In this document: positions 8,625 through 17,552 of the stretch, piece by piece | Position numbering within the stretch: the stretch's first letter is position 1 | How the letters are laid out: the number at the start of each line of letters is the position of its first letter | Assembly (NCBI RefSeq): GCF_000160035.2 | Contig: NZ_KI535367.1 | Span: 746,422 to 795,859, forward strand | Length of the DNA: 49,438 bases | Direction of reading: 5' to 3' | Source: Catonella morbi ATCC 51271 | GTDB lineage: Bacteria; Bacillota; Clostridia; Lachnospirales; Lachnospiraceae | Translations under genes and position numbers: made by a program | The notes under the pieces: generated by a model | What the model saw: the letters and a program-made list of their open reading frames with translations, nothing else | Told to the model about the DNA's origin: nothing | The model's database searches: none

Positions 8625-9526
8625 GCCTGGTCAGACACGGACAGGTCTATCAGGCAATCAAAGAAGAACACGAAGAGCATGGTTATCCGATTAGTGCGCT
8701 CTGCAAACTGGGATCTGTAAGCCGTGCGGCATACTACAAATGGCTTCACAGAGAGAAACCTGCTTATGAAGCAGCAAATGAATACATTGCTGATGAAATC
8801 GAAAAAATCCATATGGCCAGCCCTGATAAGGGCTATCGCAGAATACGGGATGATCTGGAACGTTATCACGGAATCAAGACAAATGATAAACGAGTGCTTC
8901 GGATCTGCCGTAAGAAAGGGATTAAGTCCACGATCAAGTATTCCAATACCGGATGTACAAGACAGGCGATAAATCCCCAGTTTATTGCGGATAACATATT
9001 GAACAGAAATTTCACAGCGGAAGCTCCAAATCAGAAATGGTTGACGGACGTCACAGAATTCAAATGGTATGATGAGAACAATGACAAGCATAAAGTGTAT
9101 CTTAGCGCGATACTTGATCTCTATGACCGGCGGATTGTCGCATATGTGATCAGTGACCATAACGACAATCGTCTGGTCTTCAATACGTTTGATAAGGCGA
9201 TTGTTTCCAATCCGGGAGCAACACCTATGTGTCATTCTGATCGAGGATTTCAATATACCAATCGGAACTTTCATGCCAAGCTTGAGGCTGCGGGTATGAC
9301 ACAAAGTATGTCCAGAATAGCCAAATGCATCGATAATGGCCCGATGGAAGGATTCTGGGGCATTTTGAAACGTGAGCGGTATTATGGCAATCGGTTTACA
9401 GTCAGAGATTCTCTTGTGAAAATGATAGAGGATTACATTGAATACTACAACACCAGACGGTTACAACGAAAACTGGGAATTTTAACTCCATTCGAGAAGC
9501 ACGAACAATATCTGGCGGCAGCATAA
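8594..9526 (+). CDS. IS3 transposase OrfB, copy 1 (via -1 frameshift)
   Basis: Catalytic half of the transposase. An rve-type integrase core is visible: WLTDVTEF (first Asp), HSDRGFQYTN (second Asp), and NGPMEGFWGILKRE (catalytic Glu in the EGFWG segment). An HTH_21-like region ESPxKGYRRI-type (SPDKGYRRIRDDL) lies near residue 75. There is no good start codon early in the frame. It is open from just after the A7 tract, so it is probably made as an OrfAB fusion by -1 slippage on A-AAA-AAA (8588-8594). The N-terminus GYPISALCKLGSVSRAAYYKW is intact here, unlike copy 2. The upstream orfA lesion prevents the normal fusion, although internal initiation at 8813 is possible. Confidence 0.82.
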   Translation, partial: TRQDREEAGLSLVRHGQVYQAIKEEHEEHGYPISALCKLGSVSRAAYYKWLHREKPAYEAANEYIADEIEKIHMASPDKGYRRIRDDLERYHGIKTNDKRVLRICRKKGIKSTIKYSNTGCTRQAINPQFIADNILNRNFTAEAPNQKWLTDVTEFKWYDENNDKHKVYLSAILDLYDRRIVAYVISDHNDNRLVFNTFDKAIVSNPGATPMCHSDRGFQYTNRNFHAKLEAAGMTQSMSRIAKCIDNGPMEGFWGILKRERYYGNRFTVRDSLVKMIEDYIEYYNTRRLQRKLGILTPFEKHEQYLAAA

Positions 9527-9529
9527 AAA

Positions 9530-9560
9530 CTGCCACCAGATTAAAACTATCTGATGGCAG
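9530..9560 (+). terminator. Terminator hairpin near the IS3 right end
   Basis: CTGCCACCAGAT pairs with ATCTGATGGCAG with one mismatch, followed by A and T tracts on both sides. It can act in either direction and would block transposase transcription from entering the HAD remnant. Confidence 0.75.
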
Positions 9561-9605
9561 AAAATTTTTATTTTTTTAATTGTCTACTTGACGGGAAGCA
9601 GTTCA

Positions 9606-10060
9606 GAGAGCTTACGGAAGAAGGAATCTATGAAGAAACTGTAAAAGGTCTGGATGAAAAATACCATCCGCTTGCCAAAGAAGTGATATACAGCTGGTAT
9701 AAATATAAGACTGAAAGTGCGGAAATGTATGAGCTTATAAAGGAGCTTAAGAATAAAGGTTATAAGCTTTTCCTCTGTTCCAATGCCGCAGAGTCTTTTC
9801 ATAAATATGAAGATAGTGTGGAAGCGTTCAAACTGTTAGATGCAAAAATAGTCTCCGCAGACATAAAAGCGGTAAAACCTGACAGAGAATTCTTTGACTA
9901 TGTGCTTAAAACTTATGACTTGAAGGCAGAGGAATGTTTTTTTATAGACGATTTGGCAGCGAACGTTAAGGGAGCCTATGAATGTGGGATAGATGGTTAT
10001 CAGTATAATGGAAATGCAGGACTTTTAAGGAAATTTATGGAAAGAGTCGGGATATTATAG
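9606..10060 (+). pseudogene. HAD-family hydrolase, 3' fragment
   Basis: C-terminal part of the interrupted HAD phosphatase. It holds motif II (KLFLCSNAAE, Ser in hhhT/SN), the motif III Lys region (AVKPDREFFDYVL) and motif IV (CFFIDDLAANVKGA, paired Asp residues). Together with the 5' piece this is a subfamily IA, YihX-like small-molecule phosphatase. An open frame extends left into the IS element, but its first residues are element-encoded; real HAD sequence begins at ELTEEGIYEE. The last codons GGG ATA TTA TAG form the start of the 29-bp direct repeat whose other copy is at 30091, so this 3' end is also the left junction of the catabolic island. Confidence 0.85.
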
Positions 10061-10077
10061 TTGCATATAAATGCAAA
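10049..10077. repeat. 29-bp direct repeat, left junction of the catabolic island
   Basis: The sequence beginning GGGATATTATAGTTGCATAT runs from the last codons of the HAD gene into the intergenic region. It matches 30091-30119 at 28 of 29 positions (10073 G versus 30115 A). The two copies bracket 20 kb of sugar-catabolism genes, resembling the att repeats left by an integrated element. Confidence 0.8.
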
Positions 10078-10093
10078 TGGAACAAACACTGAT

Positions 10094-11302
10094 TCAGCGA
10101 GTATTTTCCCGATACTGTAAAGGTGTGATACCATAGTTTTTCTTGAATACATTTTGAAAATAGGCCTGGCTGGAAAAACAAAGGTAATTGCTTATTTCGC
10201 TTAAGGATTTATTTGTAAAAGAGAGAAGGTTTTTCGCTTCTTCCAATTTACACTTCATAATGAAAGCGCTGATCCCGAATCCTAATTCTGTTTGAAATTT
10301 TCGAGTAATATAAGAACGACTTTTCCCTATATAGTCTGCTACATCATTTACTCTGAGCGGCTCATTCGTATGTTTGGAAATATACTGTATACATTGAAAT
10401 ATATCCTTCGACATACCGTCAATCGGAAGCTGCCTGCGGGAAACTCTCGTGGTAAAATCAATAAGCATAGGATAGTAGAGCTGATCGATTTTATTCGGAA
10501 ATAAAGTTTTTTCGCATTCCTGTATGTATAAATCACTTAACTGGTAGGCCTCTTCAATATCAAGTCCCCCATGGATAGAAGCACGGGTGGCAAGTGTTAC
10601 CATACTAATAAATAAATTTCTTTTATTTCGCAGTGCGTTTGAAGAAAGAATTCCTGAATTAAAATTAGTTTCCGCATATTGCATACCTAAAATATTTTGC
10701 AGTTTGGAAACATTACCATGCTCAATACAATCTGTAAGCATCTGTTCAAATTCATACGTATTATGAAAACGCTCATTTTCTCGATTTTCATACATTTCAG
10801 AAGAAAACAGTCGGGAAATATTTTCTTTTATCTCAGATTCCTTATACAAATTAAAATGTTTATCAATATCGATTTCATTTCCATTAATACATAAATTAAG
10901 AAAAGAAAGCAGGGATAACAGCTGCTGAAAAGAGACAGGAGGTGTGTTCAGTAAAAACTGTCTCATTTCATCCGCCGGTTCACCGGAAAGGTTACCTTCA
11001 TGTAGAAAGTCATGAATCATTTCCTCGGAACAAGGTGTACTGAACAACGGTCCGATAATCAAAAAATCCATTTTAGAAGGAGAATCATTAATATTAATTA
11101 AACCAAAATAGGCATAGGAATCTGTAATAAAATAATCCGGATTTTTTGTGAATTTAATTTTATCTGCAAGGGCAGAACTATAATTGGACATATCACGTAA
11201 AGGTTTTGGATTTGCCCAAATAAATTGCTGTGGCCAGCGATAATATGAAATTGGAACATAGGTTGCAGAATAAAAATTTTGACAAAAATATATCCAATCC
11301 AT
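10094..11302 (-). CDS. AraC-family transcriptional regulator
   Basis: Probable activator of the glycoside-catabolism genes. The last 100 residues form the AraC DNA-binding domain with two helix-turn-helix units: VADYIGKSRSYITRKFQTELG and LSEISNYLCFSSQAYFQNVFKKNYGITPLQYREN. The N-terminal 290 residues are a ligand-sensing or dimerisation region that I do not recognise. No membrane helix is obvious, so the protein is cytosolic. A run of G (GGGGGGA in the coding strand) precedes the ATG at 11302. It diverges from the GH78 gene across 181 bp, and convergent transcription meets the HAD remnant 33 bp away. Likely effectors are imported sugars or glycosides. It is the only regulator in the 20-kb block, so control of the whole block is inferred. 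Confidence 0.88.
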   Translation of the reverse strand: MDWIYFCQNFYSATYVPISYYRWPQQFIWANPKPLRDMSNYSSALADKIKFTKNPDYFITDSYAYFGLININDSPSKMDFLIIGPLFSTPCSEEMIHDFLHEGNLSGEPADEMRQFLLNTPPVSFQQLLSLLSFLNLCINGNEIDIDKHFNLYKESEIKENISRLFSSEMYENRENERFHNTYEFEQMLTDCIEHGNVSKLQNILGMQYAETNFNSGILSSNALRNKRNLFISMVTLATRASIHGGLDIEEAYQLSDLYIQECEKTLFPNKIDQLYYPMLIDFTTRVSRRQLPIDGMSKDIFQCIQYISKHTNEPLRVNDVADYIGKSRSYITRKFQTELGFGISAFIMKCKLEEAKNLLSFTNKSLSEISNYLCFSSQAYFQNVFKKNYGITPLQYRENTR

Positions 11303-11352
11303 ATGAAGTCCCCCCCTAATAATTTAACTTAATTTTACAATATTAAGCTCAT

Positions 11353-11392
11353 AATTGCAATACAAAAGAGAAAACATGAGATATGCTATAAC
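11353..11392 (+). promoter_or_regulatory. Candidate activator site and extended -10 before GH78
   Basis: AATTGCAATACAAAAGA (11353-11369) recurs with one change at 17458-17474 before the GPH symporter. Downstream is an extended -10 element, TG-C-TATAAC (11384-11392), with no recognisable -35. This fits a promoter that needs an activator such as the divergent AraC protein. The link is inferred. Confidence 0.45.
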
Positions 11393-11483
11393 AAAAGTGT
11401 TGTTGTTTTTCTATGATGTTTTCAAATGGACAGAAGTAAAATAGCTAATAAAAGATAATGTAAAAATTTATAGGGAGGTTTAT

Positions 11484-14210
11484 ATGAGAGTTTATAATCT
11501 AACTGTGGAGTATCAGAGCTCTCCTAAAGGACTTGCAATCAGAAAACCCAGATTATCCTGGAAAATTGAATCAGATAAGCAGACAACTCTGCAAGAGTCG
11601 TATTCCATCGAAGTGAGAGAAAAAGAAAAGCTTATGTGGAGTACAGGCGAGATTAATTCTTGGCAGTCAGTACTTATACCTTATGGGGGAGAACCATTAA
11701 AGGAAGAAACAATATATGAGGTATCTGTGGCTGTGAAAACGAACCACGGAGAAGTGGCTAAGGCACATACAAGCTTTCAAACAGGCATCTTTGACGGTAA
11801 TAAATTTGTAGCAAACATGATTACACATGATTTTCCGGAAGAAGAAACTGCCTGCCCCGTTTTCTATAAAAATATTTATTTAGAAAAAAAGATTGTACAT
11901 GCATATGCGTATGCAACCGCTCATGGCGTATATGAGTTATGTGTAAACGGAAAAAAAGCAGGGGAAGAATTCATGAGTCCCGGATGGACAAGCTACCACA
12001 AGAGATTGCAGTATCAGTTTTATGACATTACAGAAATGTTAAAAGAGGAAAATGAAATTGCGATTACTGTTGCAAATGGTTGGTATAAAGGAATTCTTGG
12101 ATTTGATTGTAAACCGAACAGGTACGGGAACAGAGTAGAAGCATTTACGGAAATACATATTTTATTCGAAGACGGAAGTTCAAGAATTATTGCAACAGAT
12201 GATACGTGGAAAGTTCGTACAGGAGAAATCAGATATAGTGAAATCTATATGGGTGAAACGATTGACACAAATCAGCCTGAAATAAGAGAAGGCAAAGTTT
12301 CAGTTGTTCCATTTGATAAAACGGTGTTATGTCCACAGGAGTGCGAGCCTGTTCGTGTGACTAAACTATTTCAGCCTAAAAAAGTATTTAATGATCCGGC
12401 AGGGAATCAGCTTGTCGATTTTGGGCAAAACATTACCGGATTAGTAGAGATTCGCATAAAAGGTGAAGAGGGGCAGAAAATTACAATCCGTCACGCAGAA
12501 ACATTAGACAAAAACGGTGTTTTTTATCCGGATACGCTCCGTGGTGCAAAGTCCCATGATACATATATTTTAAATGGGGAAAAGCAAATTTTGATGCCAC
12601 ATTTTACATTTCATGGATTCCGCTATATTGCGGTAGACGGGGTGGAAAATTTAACTCCGGAAATGTTTACTGCCTGTGCAATGCATTCTGACCTGGAAAA
12701 AATTGGAGTATTTCACTGTTCAAATGATAAAGTAAACCGGTTGCAGAATAATATTACCTGGGGGATTCGTGACAACTTCTTTGATATACCGACAGATTGC
12801 CCTCAGCGTGACGAGCGTCTTGGCTGGATGGGTGATGCACAGGTAATCTCCTGGACAGCTGCATTTAACCTGAATACAGCAAGATTTTTTACAAAATGGA
12901 TGCACGATATTATGGCAGATTCCAGTCTTGAATCAGGTGTTCCTCACGTTGTTCCGGATATTATGGGTAGTTACAGTTCTTCTGCCTGGAGCGATGCAGC
13001 AGTTATTATTCCATGGGTAGTATATCAGAATTACGGTGATAAAAAAATTCTGGAAGACGGATGGAAGTGCATGCACGAATGGGTGGATTATATACAGAAT
13101 CATACAAATGAAAATGGTCTTTGGATGTCCGGATTCCAGTATGGCGACTGGCTTGCACTTGATAAAGAAGAAAGTGCCGATCGAACAGGCGCTACAGATA
13201 AATATTTGATTGCAAATGCCTATTATATTTATGTTACAGACATTGTTATACAAACAGCGCAGGTATTAGGAAAGAAAGAAGATGAGAAAAAATACAGCGA
13301 GCTACACGAACGGACATTAAAGTCTTTTAGGGATGAATATTATACTTCCAGAGGACGTATTGTCAGCGAAACACAAACAGGCTGCGTACTTTCGCTTTAT
13401 TTTAATCTTGCAAAAGAAAAGGATCGTGAACAGATTATTACAACGTTAAAAAATAATATTGTAAATCATAAAAACCATCTTTCAACAGGATTTGTAGGTA
13501 CTCCGTATTTATGCCATGCACTTTCTGATAGTGGGGAACATGAGATGGCGGCTATACTGTTTATGAGAGAAGATTTTCCGTCCTGGTTATATTCTGTAAA
13601 TATGGGGGCAACAACAATTTGGGAACGTTGGAACTCTATCCTTCCGGAGGGTGATTTCGAATCATCGGGAATGAACTCCCTCAACCATTATGCGTACGGT
13701 TCTATCGGAGATTGGGTGTATCGAAAAGTAGGCGGGATACAGCAAATTGAGCCCGGATATCACAAGTTTATTATACGGCCAATGTTTGTAAAAGGGATAG
13801 AAGAGGCTGATACAACTTTAGAAACACCATATGGGAAAATTCTCTCACATTGGGAATGCAGGAATAAAAAGATAAATGTAAAAGTTATGATACCTGCAAA
13901 TACGTCTGCAGTGCTATATCTTCCGGAAAAAGAAGGAGAAATTGAGCTTGGTTCCGGTACATATGAATATGAATATGGTACAGAAACAAATTTGAAAAAG
14001 GAGCGTTTTTCATTGGACAGTAATTTAGGAGAGGTTATTTCCGAACCACTTGGCCGTGAGATGCTGGAAATTATGGCTCCGGGATTCTTGGAAAATCCAA
14101 TGATAGAATTTGCTTGTTCTATGACACTGGCAGAATTACTTACATCCGCTCCGGAAGCGGAACCAATGTACACTGCAATTATTCAGGCACTAAATACACA
14201 GGAAGCTTAA
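11484..14210 (+). CDS. GH78 alpha-L-rhamnosidase
   Basis: Removes terminal alpha-L-rhamnose from glycosides. The 908-residue protein has the family layout: an N-terminal Ig-like and Bac_rhamnosid_N beta region (about 1-330, with YELCVNGKKAGEEFMSPGWTSY and VANGWYKG), the six-hairpin catalytic barrel with TDCPQRDERLGWMGDAQ (general-acid region) and TTIWERWNS (general-base Glu), then a C-terminal beta domain. A final tail of about 70 residues (GFLENPMIEFACSMTLAELL) follows. No signal peptide is present, so it acts on imported substrate in the cytosol. AGGGAGG precedes the ATG. GH94 starts 27 bp after the stop, and this is the first gene of the run controlled from the AraC divergent region. Specificity (flavonoid, saponin or oligosaccharide) cannot be told. 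Confidence 0.93.
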   Translation: MRVYNLTVEYQSSPKGLAIRKPRLSWKIESDKQTTLQESYSIEVREKEKLMWSTGEINSWQSVLIPYGGEPLKEETIYEVSVAVKTNHGEVAKAHTSFQTGIFDGNKFVANMITHDFPEEETACPVFYKNIYLEKKIVHAYAYATAHGVYELCVNGKKAGEEFMSPGWTSYHKRLQYQFYDITEMLKEENEIAITVANGWYKGILGFDCKPNRYGNRVEAFTEIHILFEDGSSRIIATDDTWKVRTGEIRYSEIYMGETIDTNQPEIREGKVSVVPFDKTVLCPQECEPVRVTKLFQPKKVFNDPAGNQLVDFGQNITGLVEIRIKGEEGQKITIRHAETLDKNGVFYPDTLRGAKSHDTYILNGEKQILMPHFTFHGFRYIAVDGVENLTPEMFTACAMHSDLEKIGVFHCSNDKVNRLQNNITWGIRDNFFDIPTDCPQRDERLGWMGDAQVISWTAAFNLNTARFFTKWMHDIMADSSLESGVPHVVPDIMGSYSSSAWSDAAVIIPWVVYQNYGDKKILEDGWKCMHEWVDYIQNHTNENGLWMSGFQYGDWLALDKEESADRTGATDKYLIANAYYIYVTDIVIQTAQVLGKKEDEKKYSELHERTLKSFRDEYYTSRGRIVSETQTGCVLSLYFNLAKEKDREQIITTLKNNIVNHKNHLSTGFVGTPYLCHALSDSGEHEMAAILFMREDFPSWLYSVNMGATTIWERWNSILPEGDFESSGMNSLNHYAYGSIGDWVYRKVGGIQQIEPGYHKFIIRPMFVKGIEEADTTLETPYGKILSHWECRNKKINVKVMIPANTSAVLYLPEKEGEIELGSGTYEYEYGTETNLKKERFSLDSNLGEVISEPLGREMLEIMAPGFLENPMIEFACSMTLAELLTSAPEAEPMYTAIIQALNTQEA

Positions 14211-14237
14211 TATAAATAATTACGAGGAGATAATGAG

Positions 14238-16679
14238 ATGAAATTTGGATATTTTGATGATCAGAACAAAGAATATGTAATCAAGACACCGAAAACGCCA
14301 CTTCCTTGGATTAACTATTTGGGAAACAAAGAGTTTTTTAGCCTCATATCCAATACAGGAGGGGGATATACTTTCTATAAAGATGCAAAGCTAATGCGTA
14401 TCACCAGATATCGTTATAATGATGTACCGGCAGACTGTAACGGAAAATATTTTTATATCAAAGATAATGATGTTATCTGGAATCCGGGTTGGCAACCGGT
14501 AAAAGAGAGCTTGGATTCTTATGAATGCCATCATGGAATGGGATACAGCAAATTTCTCTCCAAAAAGAATGGTGTTGAGACTTCTCTGCTTACTTTTGTA
14601 CCTTTGGATGATGCCTGTGAGATTAGCAGCCTGACACTTAAAAATAATACTGAAGAAAAAAAGGAACTACAGGTATTTTCATATTTGGAATGGTGTTTAT
14701 GGAATGCAGATGATGATATGAAAAACTTTCAGAGAAATTTGAGTATCGGAGAAGTAGAAATTAAAGGCTCAGCAATTTACCATAAAACAGAGTACAGAGA
14801 GAGGAGAAATCATTATGCAGTATATGCGGTAAACGCACAGATTGATGGATTCGATACAGACCGTGATGCATTTTTGGGTGAGTATCGGAGTATGGAAAAT
14901 CCCGAGGTAGTGCAAAAAGGAAAGAGCAGCAATTCTGTTGCAAGCGGATGGTCGCCTATAGCCTCCCATCAATTGAATGTCACCTTAAATCCGGGTGAAG
15001 AAAAAAGGTATATTTTTGTTTTAGGATATATAGAAAATCAGGAAGAAGACAAATGGGAATCAAAAGGAGTAATCAATAAAAAAAGAGCTGAACTGTTACT
15101 TGACAAGTATTATTCCGATGCAGCAGTAGATGAGGCTTTTCAGGAGCTGAAGCAATACTGGGGAAAATTACTTGCCAAATTTAACGTTCAAACAAAAAAT
15201 GAAAAATTAAACCGTATGGTAAATATCTGGCATCAATATCAGTGTATGGTAACATTTAACATGTCGCGCTCTGCTTCTTACTATGAATCCGGAATCGGCC
15301 GTGGTATGGGATTTAGAGATTCCTGTCAGGATTTAATGGGATTTGTACACTTAATTCCGGAAAGAGCCAGAGAACTTATCATTGATATTGCATCTACACA
15401 GTTTAAGGACGGCAGTGCATATCATCAATATCAACCGTTAACAAAAAAAGGAAATGCAGATATCGGTAGTGGATTTAATGATGATCCATTATGGTTGATT
15501 GCGGCTGTAAGCGCGTATGTAAGGGAAACAGGAGATGTGTCAATCCTTGATGAAATGGTTCCTTTTGATAATGAAATCGGAACCGAAGTGACATTAATGG
15601 AACATTTGAAAAGATCCTTTGATTTTACGGTAAATCATAAAGGACCACATGGACTTCCTTTGATTGGAAGAGCAGACTGGAATGACTGTCTGAATCTCAA
15701 TTGTTTTTCTGCGCACCCGGGTGAATCTTTCCAGACATTTGGGCCGAGTGAAGGACCTGTGGCAGAATCCGTATTTATTGCGGGTATGTTTGTAAAATAT
15801 GGTAAAGAATATGGCGATTTATGTAAATTAATCGGGCAGGACGATGAAGTAAAACGTACAGATTATGAAGTTGAAAAGGTGTACAAGGCCGTTTTAGAAT
15901 CCGGATGGGACGGAGAATGGTTTCTTCGTGCGTACGATGCCAATGGAGATAAAGTGGGCTCTCATGTTTGCGAAGAAGGAAAAATTTATATTGAGCCACA
16001 GGGATTCTGTACCATGGCTAACATCGGTGTAAAAGAGGGGTTGGCAGAAAAAGCATTATCTTCTGTGGAACATTGCTTAGATACAAAGTATGGTATTCGT
16101 ATTTTAGCACCGGCCTATACTACTTATCATCTGGAACTTGGAGAAGTAAGCTCTTACCCACCGGGATATAAAGAAAACAGCGGTATTTTTTGCCACAACA
16201 ACCCATGGATTTCAATTGCTGAAACTGTACTTGGCCATGGAAAACGTGCATTTGATGTCTATCAAAAAACCTGCCCTGCATATGTAGAGGAATTTAGTGA
16301 AGTGCATCGAACGGAACCATATGTCTACTCACAGATGATTGCGGGTTCGGATGCAATTAGATTTGGCGAGGCAAAAAACAGCTGGTTAACGGGAACGGCA
16401 GCTTGGACATTTATTAATGCGTCACAGTATATTCTTGGGGTTTATCCTACATTGAACGGACTGTCAGTAAATCCTTGTATTCCACTGGAATTTGGTGATT
16501 TTACAGTGACAAGAAATTATAGAGGACAGGTTTACAATATTCAGGTACACAATCCCGGTGGAGTGGAAAAAGGGGTGAAGAAGTTAATTGTGGATGGCAT
16601 AGAAGTCGAAGGAACTATTATTCCTTTTGAAGAAAATAAGGAAGAATATCATATAGATGTTTGGCTGGGGAAGGAATAA
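14238..16679 (+). CDS. cbp: Cellobiose phosphorylase (GH94)
   Basis: Reversibly splits cellobiose with phosphate into glucose 1-phosphate and glucose, saving one ATP per disaccharide. The 813 residues match the clostridial enzymes closely from start to end: [38 protein letters not shown] near the N-terminus, [37 protein letters not shown], and the catalytic-acid loop [14 protein letters not shown]. The end [18 protein letters not shown] and [14 protein letters not shown] are also characteristic. It is cytosolic with no signal peptide. ACGAGGAGA precedes the start, and the esterase begins 4 bp after its stop. Its presence implies that a beta-1,4-diglucosyl unit is released inside the cell by this pathway. 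A related beta-glucoside phosphorylase specificity is possible but less likely given the similarity. Confidence 0.93.
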   Translation: MKFGYFDDQNKEYVIKTPKTPLPWINYLGNKEFFSLISNTGGGYTFYKDAKLMRITRYRYNDVPADCNGKYFYIKDNDVIWNPGWQPVKESLDSYECHHGMGYSKFLSKKNGVETSLLTFVPLDDACEISSLTLKNNTEEKKELQVFSYLEWCLWNADDDMKNFQRNLSIGEVEIKGSAIYHKTEYRERRNHYAVYAVNAQIDGFDTDRDAFLGEYRSMENPEVVQKGKSSNSVASGWSPIASHQLNVTLNPGEEKRYIFVLGYIENQEEDKWESKGVINKKRAELLLDKYYSDAAVDEAFQELKQYWGKLLAKFNVQTKNEKLNRMVNIWHQYQCMVTFNMSRSASYYESGIGRGMGFRDSCQDLMGFVHLIPERARELIIDIASTQFKDGSAYHQYQPLTKKGNADIGSGFNDDPLWLIAAVSAYVRETGDVSILDEMVPFDNEIGTEVTLMEHLKRSFDFTVNHKGPHGLPLIGRADWNDCLNLNCFSAHPGESFQTFGPSEGPVAESVFIAGMFVKYGKEYGDLCKLIGQDDEVKRTDYEVEKVYKAVLESGWDGEWFLRAYDANGDKVGSHVCEEGKIYIEPQGFCTMANIGVKEGLAEKALSSVEHCLDTKYGIRILAPAYTTYHLELGEVSSYPPGYKENSGIFCHNNPWISIAETVLGHGKRAFDVYQKTCPAYVEEFSEVHRTEPYVYSQMIAGSDAIRFGEAKNSWLTGTAAWTFINASQYILGVYPTLNGLSVNPCIPLEFGDFTVTRNYRGQVYNIQVHNPGGVEKGVKKLIVDGIEVEGTIIPFEENKEEYHIDVWLGKE

Positions 16680-16683
16680 TAAA

Positions 16684-17428
16684 ATGAAAACAGAGCAGTA
16701 TAGCATTAATCAGTATGCTCAGCTGACAGCGTATCTTCATACACCAAATGAAGAAATGAAAAATCTGAATTCGTATCCGGCAATTTTGATTCTGCCGGGA
16801 GGAGGATTTTATATTTGCAGTGAAAGAGAAGCAGAACCGGTTGCAATGACATTCTTTGCACAGGGGTTTCAGGCATTCGTACTTAAATATACGACGGTTA
16901 CAGCAAAAAAAAGATGCTGTGATAGAAAATCCCATGGAAGATGTGCAGCAAGGGTTAAAACTAATCGAAGACAACAGAATAAAATTCGGCATTGCAAAAA
17001 ACCAGCTTGCAATGTTAGGGTTTTCCGGGGGAGGGCATCTGGCTGCAGCCGGTGCCGTCTATGGGCCAAGAAGACCCGATTGCCTGCTGTTAGGATATCC
17101 GGGAATTGTACATAGCAAACTACGTGCGCTGGAATGCTCAGATATTATTGAACGTGTAGATGCAAATACACCGCCTTGTTTTTTGTTTTCTACGGCAGAG
17201 GATGAAGTAACTCCTCCGGAACATGTATTAACATTTGCTTCTGCTTTGGCAAAAAATGGAGTAAAAATGGAAGTGCATATTTTTACACAGGGGGCGCACG
17301 GATTATCACTGGGAACAAAGTTGACAGCGGATATGAATCCGGAATTTATTAATGAAAGATTTGCACAATGGGTTCCGCTTAGCCTGCAGTGGCTAAAAGA
17401 ATTATGGAAATGCAGTTTAATTTCATGA
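16684..17428 (+). pseudogene. Alpha/beta-hydrolase (acetylesterase type), frameshifted
   Basis: A carbohydrate-esterase-like hydrolase that would remove acetyl or similar groups. Visible features are LPGGGFYICS (oxyanion HGGG-like), GFSGGGHLAA (nucleophile Ser), FSTAEDEVTPPEH (acid Asp) and GAHGLSL (His), in the order expected of the fold. It has no signal peptide. The start ATG at 16684 follows the GH94 stop by 4 bp. The frame is broken at an A8 run (16905-16912): the first part reads on to 17115 in the wrong frame, and the rest lies +1. Removing one A gives VTAKKDAVIENPMED and a protein of about 247 residues with all motifs. It may be a real mutation, a slippage-rescued gene, or a base-calling error. 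Confidence 0.82.
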
Positions 17429-17457
17429 AAAGCATAAAATTATAATATAAAAATCAA

Positions 17458-17492
17458 AATTACAATACAAAAGATCTATAACCTGATATTAT
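17458..17492 (+). promoter_or_regulatory. Candidate activator site and promoter before the GPH symporter
   Basis: AATTACAATACAAAAGA (17458-17474) matches 16 of 17 bases of the motif before GH78. An extended -10, TG-A-TATTAT (17484-17492), lies downstream without a -35 box. The spacing between motif and -10 differs from the GH78 site by 5 bp, which weakens the case. Confidence 0.4.
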
Positions 17493-17552
17493 GAAACCGG
17501 AACTGAAGAGGCAGGAAATTGTGAGAACCAAGTTATAAGGGAGGAGAAGATT

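Larger units (their letters stand above)
7878..9605 (+). mobile_element. IS3-family insertion sequence, copy 1
   Basis: A 1728-bp element. The ends are imperfect inverted repeats: TGATATGCTCCC on the left, and TGAACTGCTTCCC when the right end is read inward; matching continues to a shared GTAGACAA. It is flanked by a 3-bp target duplication GAG (7875-7877 and 9606-9608). It carries orfA and orfB with DDE motifs. It is nearly identical to copy 2 at 25301-27027, which lies in the opposite orientation. The ends were set by comparing both copies with their different flanks. Insertion disrupts a HAD hydrolase gene. A second hairpin near the right end (9530-9560) can terminate transcription. Confidence 0.92.

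Noticed and set aside
8621-9304. Long minus-strand frame inside IS3 copy 1 (and its counterpart in copy 2)
   Set aside because: It is the antisense shadow of orfB, rich in Cys, Ile and Phe with no motif or ribosome site.
9554-9605. N-terminus MAENFYFFNCLL of the HAD 3' fragment
   Set aside because: Encoded by the end of the IS3 element, not part of the HAD family sequence.
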